The notes under the pieces were generated by a model, which saw only the letters and a list, made by a program, of their open reading frames with translations, searched no databases and was not told where the DNA came from. From Hofstenia miamia (lineage: Eukaryota; Xenacoelomorpha; Acoela): 43,478 nt of DNA. Location: the NCBI GenBank assembly GCA_004352715.1, contig SCFE01000053.1, forward strand, positions 1,785,444-1,828,921, in the 5' to 3' direction. Below, one piece after another: positions 19,464 through 31,800 of the stretch (positions are counted from its first letter, which is position 1; every line of letters starts with the position of its first letter). Position numbers and translations under genes: made by a program.

Positions 19464-21681
19464 TTATTGTTGTTTGAAGAAACACATGCAAAGCAGTGTA
19501 GGCAACATCTACTAGTAAATAGACTTGTGAGATTAACTAGTAATTGTAGTAGTGATGACATCTTCACTTCTATGGTGTTCAAGTACATTTTTTAGGTAGT
19601 CTATCATGCATTTCACGGACTCACAGAATAATGAAGATGGCTAGTGCCACTAATGGCGAATAGTGACAACAAACAGAAATGCTCTTTTTAAGAAGAAAAT
19701 TAGCATTTTAGAAAGAGAGGATAAATTGCATAGTTTTATGATTGTGTAGTTTATTGCATGTTTATCATAGTAGTACATTATCTTAGCGAGAGCTATTACC
19801 TTTTCTGTCCACTCTTAGTTGGGCTCATTTGCAGTATTCCTCAAACCATAGAGATTAGTATTTCAAAATTTTTGTATGTTCTGCATTCATTTGCAATATT
19901 TGAACACTATAAAGATAAAGACAAAGTGGTCAGATTTGACTCCTTTCACTCTTTGATCTCATGTTACATACGAACTATGAGTCATCTAGTGATAAAAATC
20001 TACGACAATTTTTAATTTTCCTAGTTTAATTGATAAACAAAAAAATTGTTTTGGCAAAGTGTTTCATAGCATACTATTCGTTTACAACAATTCTTCTATG
20101 TTCGGCATTTTTGTCATATACAGAGATTGACATGGGCCGAAAATTTTGTCCCAAGCACATTCCAGCCTTCGAAACCTTAGGTTCTGCTCAAATCCAATCC
20201 ATTTGTGCAGCTGCATAGAGTTGCCGCCAATATAATATCAAATATTGATTCAAATTATGGATGCCTGGAAATGGAAAAAAACCATTTAATATATATATAT
20301 ATATATATATCCATATACATGTATATTCATTTTGATAAAAAATCAAAAAAATCAGGAAGAATAAGTAATAAATTTACGCCTATCAAGAGATATTTTGGAA
20401 AAATTTCGAGAAAATATACAAGCAAGCTATGCCACTTCCTTTTTCCTAACAATTGATGAACAAAGTTATACCCTGAAGGATAGCTCTAATCTGATAGGCT
20501 TTATGCAAGATAATCAGAGCAATATGGAATTAAGGTTTGTGTGTTAAGTTAGCTGACAAACAAATATAATGTAGATACTATGTATTATCTTGCAAACCAG
20601 AAGCGAATTTGAAAATGTTTTAAAACATTACTTGTGATAACTTTTTAACATTCAAGGTTTTTTAAGGAAAGAAGTAACAGTGGTTGGCACATTGCAGCAA
20701 AATAGACGAAAATTCTGTAGTCAAAGAATTTGAAATTTTCTAGAATTATGAAGCTCCAGGTTTTTTTTGAAGAAGAAAGCAATTTTGTAGATCAAATGAC
20801 CTGAACTTGCAGCACTGTGGTTGCACATGTGGACAGACACATGTCCAAGGAAATGAACAAGTTATTGCAGTAATAAAGCCAATATAACTTGTGTGGCATT
20901 TCCAAGAGCGAAAATGTGGGAACTGGAATTTTCACATGTGAAAAATGTTCATATGCATTTGCAATGACTGTATGTAATTGGAAACTCATTAGAGAACAAC
21001 CTTATTTTGTTTTCTGACAATTTTATTTCATTTTGCATGTTTTCTCTGAAGGTGGTCCATTCCAACCACTTGAGGCATTCAGGGGAATCGAATTTTCAGG
21101 CTTTCTAGTGTTAAGTTATAAACAAACCTGATTTGCATTAAAAAAATTTAGTAGGATAATCGTGAAATTGATTTCAATCTGTTCATTTAATATTAAATTA
21201 TAAATGACATAGTCAATTTCAATAGTTTTTCAAAATGCGGATATAAATTTTGTCTACAGCTTTTACTTATATAACTTAAGTCTGCAACCTGTATGGCATA
21301 AGAACATTTTAAATACTAAATTTCTTTCACAGTGAAATTTTGAATTTAATGTCGTCTTTCAAATATACATTTGTGGAATTTTTATGCTTTCCCTCACGAC
21401 ATTTTTCATATTTATGAACACATCAAACTAGTAATAATGAATAGGCAGTTTAACATTATCATGGTAATAGACTACGTTTGATGTTATTGCACTATTTGAA
21501 ATTAATCCACAATTTGATATTATGGCTCATTACATTATTAATTTACATTCTGCTATCTTGCATTAATGATAGATTTAAAATGAAGAAAATTTAGATCTTA
21601 TCCCAATGCTAGTTCATTGTATAGCCTACAGAAAAATACCACAAAAGAAAAGATTGCATTTACTATTTTTACAGATTATAC
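19464..21681. other. Stretch without recognised genes
   Basis: Short open stretches of 60-85 codons (19758-20015, 20030-20218, 20205-20456, minus 20792-20989) show no motifs, start context or splice structure. An (AT)n tract lies at 20289-20310. Confidence 0.5.
20289..20310. repeat. (AT)n microsatellite
   Basis: Eleven AT units. Confidence 0.95.
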
Positions 21682-22890
21682 ATGTGGCATGCAAAACACC
21701 AGCTACATTACAAAACTGTGATATTTAAAATTCTTGAGTTTATATATGAATTTAAAAATGAAACGTATCATTTATTTAACATGTTTTGGCATGCCGCTGA
21801 AATTGTCAAAAAGTTTTTTTCTAACGCCTGTACTTCTGACATTTATGCATTATACAAAAAAGCTGGAAATATTTTTAATATAAAAAATTGTAAAGCTTAC
21901 AATGAGTATATTAAATATGAATATAGAAAATTACTGAACCAAAAGAGTAAATGGAGATTGATTAACAAAATCTCGAATTGTACCAAATCAAAATCTTTTC
22001 CAATAGAAAAAATTGTAGACCCTGAAGAAAATCAATATGTCTGCAATTTTGAAATTTCCAATATTTTAAATCAAACATTTGCAAACCTAGGTAATTATGA
22101 CAGTCTTCAAACATAATTCCAGGAAGAAAATCCTAATAGGTACACCCCTGAATTTGGTTTTTGCTTTATAACAAGTTTTGAAGTAATTAAAGCAATCAAG
22201 AAACTAAAATCAAACAAGTCAAGCATCCCCTCAAAAATTCAAATATGGCTACTAAAAAACAATGCGAAATATATTGCTGAACCTTTAAATTATATCTTTA
22301 ATGAATGCTTAAATTTGAATATTTTTCCTAATTTCTTGAAACAGGCTCATATTACTCCAATTTACAAAAAAGTTGACCCAAAGTGTCCCAAAAACTATCG
22401 ACCTATATCTATTACATCACCAATCAGTAAAATATTTAAAAGACTATTACATGAACAAATTACACTTCATTTAAATCATCATAAACTATGGTCCAAATCA
22501 CAATTTGGTTTCAGAAAAAATTACTCAGCATCAGACACACTTATACAAATGGCAGAAAAATGGAGAGCACTATTAGACTCTAATAAATGTGTTGCTATTG
22601 CCTGTCTTGACCTCTCAAAAGCATTCGATTCTATTAACCATGAGATATTAATAAGAAAATTTAAAAATATTGGTTTTTCTCTTAACAGTGCTCAACTTAT
22701 ATCTAATTACTTAAGTAATAGACTTCAGCGAGTTAAATTAAATGATACTTTTTCAAATTGGTTTTCTGTCAATAATGGTGTACCTCAAGGAACCATACTA
22801 GGTCCCCTGCTTTTTAATATTTATGTGAATGACATGAAGGAAATTACTGACTGCAAAATAACAATATGCTGATGATACATCTAAGTAGTT
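21682..22890 (+). pseudogene. LINE reverse transcriptase (CR1/jockey-like), copy 1
   Basis: One frame runs from 21682 to 22872 with a single stop (TAA at 22114). It gives the ordered blocks of a non-LTR reverse transcriptase: AHITPIYKKVDPKCPKNYRP, SKIFKRLLHEQI, SQFGFRKNYSASD, ACLDLSKAFDSINHEIL (catalytic Asp in D-x-SKAFD) and NNGVPQGTILGPLLFNIYVN. The YADD box appears right after a frameshift near 22865. The element then stops, so the thumb and 3' end are missing, as is the upstream endonuclease. In the family, the enzyme copies its own mRNA at a nicked chromosomal target. Dead copy. Confidence 0.85.
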
Positions 22891-22899
22891 AAAGACAGG

Positions 22900-23448
22900 G
22901 AAAGGAGGCCCCAATGGGACACCTATGACTATTTGCCATGTGGAAATGAAGCAATTTTTGACAAAGTTAAATAATAGAACAAATTAATTTTTTGACAAAG
23001 TTTTTAGTTTTTATGGCTAGGATTTGGGCAAAATGATAGAATTGATGACAATAAATGTTTTTGACAAAGTTAAAATTTTTTTTTTGACAAGACTTTTATT
23101 TTTAGGCAAACTGATGTATTTGCTTCTGTTAATATACATGTTCATTGTAACAATGTTTAAACCATTCAAAGCTCTGTATTAAGGAAAATAATTCATAGAT
23201 GTAAATGGCAACACTTGTATAGATGTATATTTCAAGTTGCATTAATATTAATCAAAGATATAGCATGGAAGAGGTAAAAAAACAGCAATGTCTTTAGCAA
23301 TTATGTATAAATTGCACTAATGTAAAAGCGTACATTACACAACAACTCTGAGTGATGAAGTTCTTAAGCCATGTTTGTTGTAACAATGTTTAATCATGCA
23401 ACAAGGAATATAATTGATAAAAGCAAAACTTGTTTCAAGTTATATCCA
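22900..23448. repeat. Low-complexity block with repeated TTTTTGACAAAGTT motif
   Basis: The motif TTTTTGACAA(A/G)(G/A) occurs four times between about 22955 and 23095. A diverged duplicate of about 240 bp period follows: GTAACAATGTTTAA near 23147 and again near 23380, each followed by AACTTGTTTCAAGTT-like sequence. No coding signal. Confidence 0.5.
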
Positions 23449-24208
23449 AATACAAAGTGGAGAAATATTTTGCTAAGCTTAAACACAATAGTTGAGTGAA
23501 ATAGACGTACATTTTCTAAAACGTTGTGTAGAAATGAAACAGTGTTTTGGGTGTACAAGTAATTTTGGATGGGTGAACTAATGTATTACTATTAAGGATA
23601 CATCAGCTTACTTAAATTACATTTGTATTTTAAAATTCTTATCTACTTGTCTTCTAATTACCAAGCAATTGGATTTTTGCGTATGAATAATACGCCATTA
23701 ACTAGCTTTGTTTACCAATTTACAAACATTTTACGCGTTTAGAATGGTTAATTCAACATGGGAGCATGGGTAAGTTGGGAAGAATGAATTAATGCATTAC
23801 TATTATTGTTACACAGCTTACATTAGCTGAATAATCTGGATAACAAGTGTGGGTGTCTTGATTTCTCACATCTACTACGAAAAATAAATGGTGATACTTC
23901 TGTGAAATTTTCCTAGATGCAGTGAAGCTCTGCACAACAACTTGGTCTACACTAAAACAGCTCATATACAAAACGTTTTGTTTCACATGTAATTCATAAG
24001 CGCAGCGAATATTTATTCCATTTTTTATTTGGATATTGGTGAAAAACTTGCCTTTATCATGTATATCAGATATTTCAATTTTTATTGATCTATCAATGGT
24101 ATATTTCATATGCTTTGGCAGATATTTCTATCTCGTTTTAGAAAATGTACGTCTATTTCACTCGACTATTGTGTTTAAGCTTTGCAAAATATTTCTCCAC
24201 TTTGTATT
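23449..24208. mobile_element. Inverted-repeat unit with 75-bp arms
   Basis: The segment 23449-23523 is the reverse complement of 24134-24208 with two mismatches in 75 bases, enclosing 610 bp. This is the form of a foldback or long-TIR element. I found no target duplication at the edges. The inside holds a minus-strand open stretch of 106 codons (23789-24109) that I cannot identify. LINE copy 2 begins a few bases to the right. Confidence 0.6.
23789..24109 (-). other. Unidentified 106-codon ORF inside the inverted repeat
   Basis: An ATG-started minus-strand ORF with the segments KIEISDIHDKGKFFTNIQI and CYPDYSANVSCVT and six Cys residues. No transposase motif recognised. Its place between inverted arms makes it worth a search, but chance or an old transposase relic is as likely. 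Confidence 0.25.
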
Positions 24209-24996
24209 TTCATTACATCAATGAGCTTGAGGTAATTAAAGTAGTAAATAGCTTAGACCCTTCTGTATCTGCAGGAAGCAATGGAGTGCCCACATTCATT
24301 TTAAAAAAGTACATTAAATATTTTTCAGAATATTTAACATTTGTATTTAACTATTCAATTCTAACTAATAGCTATCCTCAAATGCTAAAAAAAGCAGCAG
24401 ATATAACACCTGTTTTCAAAAAAGGAGATCCGACAAATTGCAAAAACTACAGGCCAATAATCTATAACTAACCCAATATCTAAAATTTTTGAAAGATTGT
24501 TATGCAAGCAGTTAATTTCATATCTAAATGAACACAAGATTTATCTCCAAACCAATTTGCCTTTAGAAAGGATTTGAGTACAATAGATGCTATACTGCCC
24601 TTAACTGAGAAGACTCGCTATTTTTAAACAATGTTTGCAGTAGTATTGCATTACTTCATCTCAGCAAGGCTTTTGATAGTCTAGATTTTGGCATACTTCA
24701 TAAAAAATTGAAAAGCTATCGGTTTGACACAGCAACAAGAACATTAATAGCTTTCTTACAAATAGAGAACAACGTGTACGAATTAGAAATATTTACTCTG
24801 ATTACATCACAACTAACAGAGGAGTCCCACAAGGCACTGCCTTAGGTCCTATCCTGTTCAACATTTACATAAATGATATATCAGACCATCTTATTGACAG
24901 CAACATAATACAGTATGCTGATGACATATGTTTAATAAACCGGCACGTAAGTCCAATAGTTGCTACAAAGAACTTGCAGAGAAATATTGACAAACT

Positions 24997-25996
24997 NNNN
25001 NNNNNNNNNNNNNNNNNNNNNNNNNNNNNNNNNNNNNNNNNNNNNNNNNNNNNNNNNNNNNNNNNNNNNNNNNNNNNNNNNNNNNNNNNNNNNNNNNNNN
25101 NNNNNNNNNNNNNNNNNNNNNNNNNNNNNNNNNNNNNNNNNNNNNNNNNNNNNNNNNNNNNNNNNNNNNNNNNNNNNNNNNNNNNNNNNNNNNNNNNNNN
25201 NNNNNNNNNNNNNNNNNNNNNNNNNNNNNNNNNNNNNNNNNNNNNNNNNNNNNNNNNNNNNNNNNNNNNNNNNNNNNNNNNNNNNNNNNNNNNNNNNNNN
25301 NNNNNNNNNNNNNNNNNNNNNNNNNNNNNNNNNNNNNNNNNNNNNNNNNNNNNNNNNNNNNNNNNNNNNNNNNNNNNNNNNNNNNNNNNNNNNNNNNNNN
25401 NNNNNNNNNNNNNNNNNNNNNNNNNNNNNNNNNNNNNNNNNNNNNNNNNNNNNNNNNNNNNNNNNNNNNNNNNNNNNNNNNNNNNNNNNNNNNNNNNNNN
25501 NNNNNNNNNNNNNNNNNNNNNNNNNNNNNNNNNNNNNNNNNNNNNNNNNNNNNNNNNNNNNNNNNNNNNNNNNNNNNNNNNNNNNNNNNNNNNNNNNNNN
25601 NNNNNNNNNNNNNNNNNNNNNNNNNNNNNNNNNNNNNNNNNNNNNNNNNNNNNNNNNNNNNNNNNNNNNNNNNNNNNNNNNNNNNNNNNNNNNNNNNNNN
25701 NNNNNNNNNNNNNNNNNNNNNNNNNNNNNNNNNNNNNNNNNNNNNNNNNNNNNNNNNNNNNNNNNNNNNNNNNNNNNNNNNNNNNNNNNNNNNNNNNNNN
25801 NNNNNNNNNNNNNNNNNNNNNNNNNNNNNNNNNNNNNNNNNNNNNNNNNNNNNNNNNNNNNNNNNNNNNNNNNNNNNNNNNNNNNNNNNNNNNNNNNNNN
25901 NNNNNNNNNNNNNNNNNNNNNNNNNNNNNNNNNNNNNNNNNNNNNNNNNNNNNNNNNNNNNNNNNNNNNNNNNNNNNNNNNNNNNNNNNNNNNNNN
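24997..25996. other. Assembly gap of 1000 N with repeated flanks
   Basis: The 94 bases before it (24903-24996) recur after it (26000-26093) with three differences, two of them C/T changes at CpG. The gap probably joins two alleles or two overlapping contigs and may contain nothing. Confidence 0.75.
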
Positions 25997-27082
25997 GTGA
26001 CATAATACAGTATGCTGATGACATATGTTTAATAAACCAGCATGTAAGTCCAATAGTTGCTACAAAGAACCTGCAGAGAAATATTGACAAACTCATGATA
26101 TACTTCAGCCAAAATAAATTAACAATGAATAAGGAGAAAACCCAGTTTATTGTCTTCAAACCGGGCGAGTCGAAGCAACTTATTCCAAATTGCAAAATAT
26201 CAGTTTCTGAAAATGCGCCACTTATTGTGCCAACAGATACAGTTGAATATTTGGGTGTCACAATTGATAGAGACTTCCATTATAAGGACTTTTCATTCGA
26301 AAAGAATCCGGAAAATATCATGCGGCATTCAATATCTAAAACAAATGAAAAAGATTACTAAGAGTAAAGCAGTTGTAGACGCACTAGTAATAAGTCATTA
26401 TAGGTATGCATGCATATTACTACATGATCTAAGTATTACAAAGACGGAGCAAATAAATAGGGTGTTTAACTGGTGTATCTGTACGATGTTTAATGTTAAC
26501 AAACAACCAATCAGTGATTTCATACACAAAGCATCAATACTTTCACCAATTTACATTTGCATATATACCAGTCTTGTTCACATGTTTAAATACATTAATC
26601 GAAATCAGCAGTTCTTTAGTCTATTCAAGTTTAACTAAAGAACAAACAAATACATCAATAATGTACAAATATAAAGTAAATTTTGGAAAGGAGCATATAC
26701 TACAAATGTCTGTAATCTTTGGAACAAGTTAGATTCAAATCTTCGCAATGAACCAGATTTAAGAACTTTTAAAAAAATACTTAAAGAAAACCTGCTTGCA
26801 AACCAATTCATATTTGGATATTCAAAAACTCAAAATGTCTGGCGAAAGTACTAAATATTCTTTTTGTATTGTTAATTATATTCCTTTTGTTGTGCTGTTT
26901 TCTTTTTTTATTATTTGTTTTTTACTTAATTGTTGTAGCTTTTGTTTATTTAATTGTACATTCTGTATATTCATTTTGTAAATATGTTTGTATATATTGT
27001 TAATAGTTGTACATATCGTTTTTTGCAAATTGTATGTATGGAATTTGTGCAATCAGTAAGCAAAAAATAAAGGCTATTTAAC

Positions 27083-27104
27083 TATATATATATATATATA
27101 TATA
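27083..27104. repeat. (TA)n microsatellite at LINE 3' end
   Basis: Eleven TA units directly after the AATAAA-containing end of LINE copy 2. Microsatellite ends are usual for CR1/L2-type LINEs. Confidence 0.9.
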
Positions 27105-27591
27105 CTTAAACTGCTTACGAATTTTTTGCATGATTTCTTGGAAAAAATTTAAGCGCTTATAACTCGTGAACTAATAGAAATATTCAAAATCTGAAAATGC
27201 CACGGAATAAATAAGATTAGATATTCTATATTTAGAGATTTTTGCTACAATTTGTAAAACTGATGAATCTCTAAATAGCCTCTATAAATGAAGTATGAAG
27301 AACATTTAAATTTTTCTAATTTGAAATAGTTAATATTTTCAATTGCTTCAGCCACAACAATACAGTTTAGTATGCATTTTGAACATTAATATTAATTCTA
27401 GCATTATTTTTTATCAACTAAGTGCAAAACAACATATTAATTTCATAATATAATCATATAGTTGAATTGCTTCAAAACTACTATAAAGCAATGCATATGT
27501 AATCAATATAAGAACTCTTGATTATTTAATAATATGTCAAGGATTGTTAATTAATAGAATAACTTGAAAAAATTTCCCACCGTCGATTGCA
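27105..27591. other. Upstream region of the LRRC71-like gene
   Basis: 487 AT-rich bases between the LINE and the start codon. No convincing TATA or other promoter element found. Confidence 0.4.
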
Positions 27592-28826
27592 ATGCCTTCT
27601 GACATTCAAAGCACGTCAGGACATAAAAAACGTAAAATTCGTAAAAATAGCGGGAGATCGCAAAAATCACTGAAATCGGAGAAAAGCTTCACCAGGTTAA
27701 GATCTAGAAGAGAATATCATGAAGAAGAGCTTAGTTTTCGCTCAAGCTTAGGCTTGGATGATGAGCCAATAGTACTTAATGGGAATTTCATCGAAGATTA
27801 TGAAAAAAGCTGCAAAAAAGAAAATGCTTTTTGTATACCAATTTTAGTAAAAAATAGTATAAAAGACACTTTAGAATATCCCAACGATATAAGTGCCAGA
27901 CAAAAACCTAAAATTGCAATTTTTGTTGAATTAGAAGATATTGAAGATGAAACCTCTATAAAAAATATTAATGTAAGGGGATGGAAGATTGATAAACCCA
28001 CAATGACGATATTTGGCGAATGCTTTCCTCTCATAAAATCCCTTCAGTCACTAAATTTCTGGAATTGTGGTCTAACCGATGAAACGTTTGACATTCTTGT
28101 TACATTCCTGCCCCTCTGCCAAAATTTAAAGTATGTGTCTATTGAAGGCTCGCCTATTGAGAGCGAGGCATGGCATTGCTTAATAAGCGAGAACAGCAAT
28201 ATTGTTCATTTGACACTGAGAAGTAATTCTATCACAGATGTGGGTGCTACCTACATTGGCAAAACATTAGGTAATTATGAATTGCTAATTCTAACAAATT
28301 AACTGGATGAAAACATATCAATTTTTAAGTGAGATCTCAAATTATTTCTTTATAAATAGGTGTAGGTAAGCAATGCATTCGCACATTGCGTACTATAGAC
28401 GTACTATCAAAACTTTCTGAATAAAAATACATTTTATCAGGAAATAATCTCGTTGAGTAAAATACAATCGAATTATTAATACAGTGTTCGGAATTTGAAA
28501 AAATATGCTTTTCCTTAGAATTATTAATCCTTTATGTTTTATTAAACTATGGATTTTAGGCAGCACTTTGAAGCCGAGTACTACACTGGCAAGTCTAAAT
28601 CTTTCGCTTAATCAAATAGGACCGCAAGGAGCAAAACACTTGGCAAATGCATTACGAATAAATCGTACACTGTTGTGTTTGAATCTCAATGGAAATTCTA
28701 TTCAAGATGAAGGCGCTGAAGCCTTTGCTGAGCTCTTAGACAGATTTATGTTAAATGATGAAGAAAAGTTTGAAAGAAGACTTAGATTACGCAAAATAGC
28801 AACTCCTGAACCATATGTAGTATGTT

Positions 28827-28859
<33 letters not shown>

Positions 28860-31800
28860 TTCGCTGGAACCATTTAGTTTCAATGGTGTTTACTGGTCCC
28901 AGTTTCATGAGACTGGTTTTTTCAAAGACCCAATTGATCATGTTGTGTTGGGTAAAGTCTTCCAAAAACTATGTTAGGTACACTCAGTTTACAACAATAA
29001 ATTTCCCAGATTAATCAAGCTGCATCAATTTGCATTTTGCAATATTTATTTCTAACACTAGGCTAACCCTACAACGAAAATTTGTTTGGGTTCAATTAAA
29101 TCACATGATTATATAATTACTGTACTAATATTAGAAGATTATGATACATTGCAGCTCTAATAAAGAAATCATATTAGTCTATATAATATTTGCAAAGCGA
29201 ATAACAAAGATAATAATGTGATAATTAAATAAACGCATTTAATGTTCTTGTTTCAAAAAGAGCAAGTGTGATGTTTCGGAAACGGAAAAATAGTTGGAAA
29301 ATAGTCACTATATAGTTTTTGCATTATTAACTATTTGAAAAATATCTAGAGATAATTTTGCCTTAAACATTCAAGCTCTTAGCAGCCAGGTATAAGGTAA
29401 ATGATTGCACATTTTATGTTGAAAGCATGTGTGAGCTCAAACTCAAAACTCAAAGTGCATCAACTCCCAAAGATATTATGGAAATGACAGCTAAGGATGT
29501 TTTAATATGCAAAAAGCTTTTTCATACAGCTTTAAAGGAATATTCAATTTCACATGTGACCTTGTTTAAAGCTTCTACTATGCATTACAAACTTTCAACA
29601 ACTGTAGTAATATCATTGCACCACAGTAGAATGGCCAATACAAATCATTAAACAGATTCCGCTGAGGAACGCCAATTTCTCACATTTGCCTCAATGATCT
29701 CTCAAAATTTAGAAGAGCTTATGCTAAAGCTTCCTATGCCAATCAACAGAAAAGGAACCGCAAAATGGCAGCAATAATATATTTTCACTTTTGCATTTTA
29801 ATTATTCAGTTGTAGCATGCTTTTTGCTTGCATATATCCACTCATTGATTATTCCTATCAGCCCAGTGCTGTGTTCAAGAAAAGCAAAAGTAACGGGGTT
29901 AGTTGGAAATTATAACACTCAGGGTAACCCTGAAACCATAAAATTTGGACACTTAGTTGCAATTTTGTAAGGCCAATATTTTGTCGTTAGTAGACTAGCA
30001 AGAAATTTGCTTAACAAGGTGTGTATTGCAATTTTCAAAGAAGATCCAACAAACCCAAGTCTCCCATACAAGGGCGCCACGAGAAACTTCTTAAAGGAGG
30101 TGCAAAAAAATTTTTGCACGTGTTTTTGTAGAAAAAATATTTCATTTCTTTTTGATGAAATTTAATCATTTAATTGAAAGAGAACAAAAAGATGAGTTCT
30201 TATTTTCCAAGCAGTTGATTGATTATCCGAAGTAATGAGCTAGAATCTACTTTAATCTGCGATCCTATGTGGAAAATATAAGAACTTAGGCCTATGGTTT
30301 GTTATTTTCTACCACTCAACTATTTTGGAATCAATATTTACCATATCAGTAGATTTTAAAATAACACCATTATTTTCCAGATATTAATCAAAGATTTAAC
30401 CTGGTTTAATGGTTAAATTAAGTTTGAGGCAATTCTGTTACCCCAACAACAACTATAATAGGATTTTGAGCTCAAATCAAATAGGAAGAACCTGATGTTT
30501 TGTGACTTTCCCACATTACTTTATGGCTGGACAATATGGGAGCCATCCTAAGTTTCCTTATTTAGATTCAACAAAAACATCAATAGGCTAAGTTTTAATT
30601 CCCTTATAACTGTTGCTTTAAGATGATTGCTAGTTTGTTATAGTAATGTCATGCTTGAAAAACCCTAATGCTATTATTTCATGAAAATTTTATAAATATT
30701 CATTTAGCGCGTACCCAAACGACATCTATATTGTGAAGTTCTAAATTCCTTTTAGTTTTTGTATGCTAAGATTTTTGCATATTTTAGTTGCTACGTGAAG
30801 AAGACAATCTCAAAAAATGCTATATCCATTTTAGGACTCCGGGAATTTGAATTATATATATATATATATATAAACATATCATCCCCTGACTAAATTAAGC
30901 AAATTTCTATGCATCTAATCTAATTCCTCTTTCCTTTCCTATTGCATGTTTATTGCAGACAAAACTAATTGAAATGATTGCGGGCAAATAAAGGGAAGTG
31001 TTCGAATTCAGCCTGAAATTTTATTGTCTGGGCCAAATGCATTCAAAACATTGTTTGCTTAAAAGCTAAAGAGGATATTTACAAATTTTCATATTTAAAA
31101 ATCTATTTATACAGTTTTAGGCTTTTTTAAATTGGGGTAACTTTGCTACCCCATACTTCGTATAACTGAAATTTATTTTAGCATTGTTTAACTGCTAAGG
31201 ATTTAAAGACTTTTTATAACGATCTAGAAAAAAAATTCACCAAAAAATTACTTGCGCATTTTATGTATTCTTAATAGGATAATTCACAATTTATCTATAT
31301 ACATCAGAATTAAAAATGAATTTAAAATTATTTAAATCAAATATTACTAAGAACTTCGGAATTTCCATTTGATAAAAATCTAGTCAATTCAATCAACTCA
31401 CCAGGAAAATGGAGAGCAGCTGCCCCCTCTTGCTCCCTGCTCGCGGCGCCTATGCTCCCATACTTAACTTCATGAAATCTCTATAATATCTAGGAATTTC
31501 ATGCATTTACTGGAGAACTATTAACCCAAGCCTTTATTTCCCACTTCCTGGTTTGCTGAAGCCTCTATGTGAAACAGCAATTTCACAAATTTTGTAAAAA
31601 TTTATGGATTTACCTATCTTACTGTAACATATATAAGAGCAGTAAATAATATGCTTAGATGTATAGTATATGAAATAAATGTAATTTTATGCATAATACA
31701 CTTTATTAAAGTTTAACAACCACATTAAATCCCAAAAAGGATTTTATTAATAATCATAAAAATTGATTTTTTTTTAATGAACATCTAAAAAAGTTTATTT

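Larger units (their letters stand above)
24215..27104 (+). pseudogene. LINE reverse transcriptase (CR1/jockey-like), copy 2, with 3' end
   Basis: This copy is 5'-truncated at about 24215 and carries most of an RT domain in several frames. Blocks in order are ITPVFKKGDPTNCKNYRP, PNQFAFRKD, LSKAFDSLDFGILHKKL, RGVPQGTALGPILFNIYIND and IIQYADDICLI. Across the gap come NKLTMNKEKTQFIVF, VEYLGVTIDRDFHY (thumb), and the tail block LWNKLDSNLRNEPDLRTFKK before a T-rich 3' region, AAAAAATAAAGG (27062-27073) and a terminal (TA)n. The order matches copy 1, and both belong to the same broad group. A 1000-N gap and many frame breaks interrupt it. Confidence 0.85.

Noticed and set aside
19758-20218. Two open frames of 85 and 62 codons with hydrophobic residues
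   Set aside because: AT-rich chance frames; no motifs, splice sites or homology recognised.
24932-26261. Long open frames of 343-432 codons over the second 1000-N gap
   Set aside because: Products of N translation; only the flanking LINE sequence is real.
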